Below, piece by piece: positions 63,986 to 64,000 of a DNA stretch of 64,000 nt. The notes below the pieces were generated by a model. That model made no database searches. It worked only from the letters and a program-made list of their open reading frames with translations, and was not told the DNA's origin. The stretch is from Streptomyces sp. NBC_00525. Lineage in GTDB: Bacteria; Actinomycetota; Actinomycetes; Streptomycetales; Streptomycetaceae. Within the stretch, counting starts at the first letter, position 1. Every line of letters begins with the position of its first letter. Location of the stretch: assembly GCF_036346595.1 (NCBI RefSeq), contig NZ_CP107834.1:1984001-2048000 (forward strand), written 5' to 3'. The translations under genes were made by a program, and so were the position numbers.

Positions 63986-64000
63986 GACTTTGCGCCAAAC

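Overview
This 64 kb window is high-GC actinobacterial chromosome, almost certainly Streptomyces. The base composition, the strongly GC-biased third codon positions, the citrate synthase next to a RecD-type helicase, the CsoR-type copper operator, the DasR-type operator and the Streptomyces-style type VII secretion genes all point there. The assignment rests on gene content and protein sequence recognised by eye; no search was run.

Layout. 1-7.4 kb: a membrane protein, then a myo-inositol catabolic operon (iolC-iolB-iolD-mmsA, minus strand) with iolE divergent. 7.4-10.6 kb: an MMPL/RND-type transporter and a divergent TetR regulator sharing a 55-bp double palindrome. 10.6-13.6 kb: copper efflux (CsoR box, CopZ-like chaperone, CopA ATPase). 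14-17.8 kb: citrate synthase and a RecD2-like helicase. 18.1-19.5 kb: two lipoproteins. 19.5-24.8 kb: a LacI-controlled sugar or cyclitol catabolic locus (two TIM-barrel isomerases, DUF993, Gfo/Idh/MocA oxidoreductase). 24.8-28.8 kb: an EamA exporter with divergent LysR, and a Tat-exported GH3 N-acetylhexosaminidase.

28.8-33.1 kb holds the most novel-looking system: a 31-residue peptide gene, a 17-bp stem-loop, a membrane protein joining a PqqD-like (RiPP recognition) domain to an HExxH metalloprotease, and a translationally coupled TPR protein. It looks like a minimal ribosomal-peptide (RiPP) cassette without any familiar modifying enzyme. 33-43.4 kb: an S37 peptidase, two small secreted proteins, a fused asymmetric ABC exporter, a beta-lactamase-fold hydrolase, and a ureohydrolase coupled to a TPP-dependent decarboxylase that may form an arginine/guanidinobutyrate route.

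43.6-59.8 kb is a type VII secretion island: a small membrane protein, EccD, a MinD-like ATPase, EccC, two small Esx-type proteins, a DUF6507 protein and a 789-residue polymorphic toxin with a PD-(D/E)xK-like nuclease tail. It is followed by two paralogous candidate immunity genes and four Imm49 genes, one frameshifted and two sharing a nearly identical 531-bp 3' half, plus a transposase remnant. EccB, EccE and mycosin are not in the window. 59.9-64 kb: acyl-CoA dehydrogenase, TesB thioesterase, a cation diffusion facilitator and a phosphatase-like protein, ending at a DasR-like operator that probably belongs to a gene beyond the right edge.
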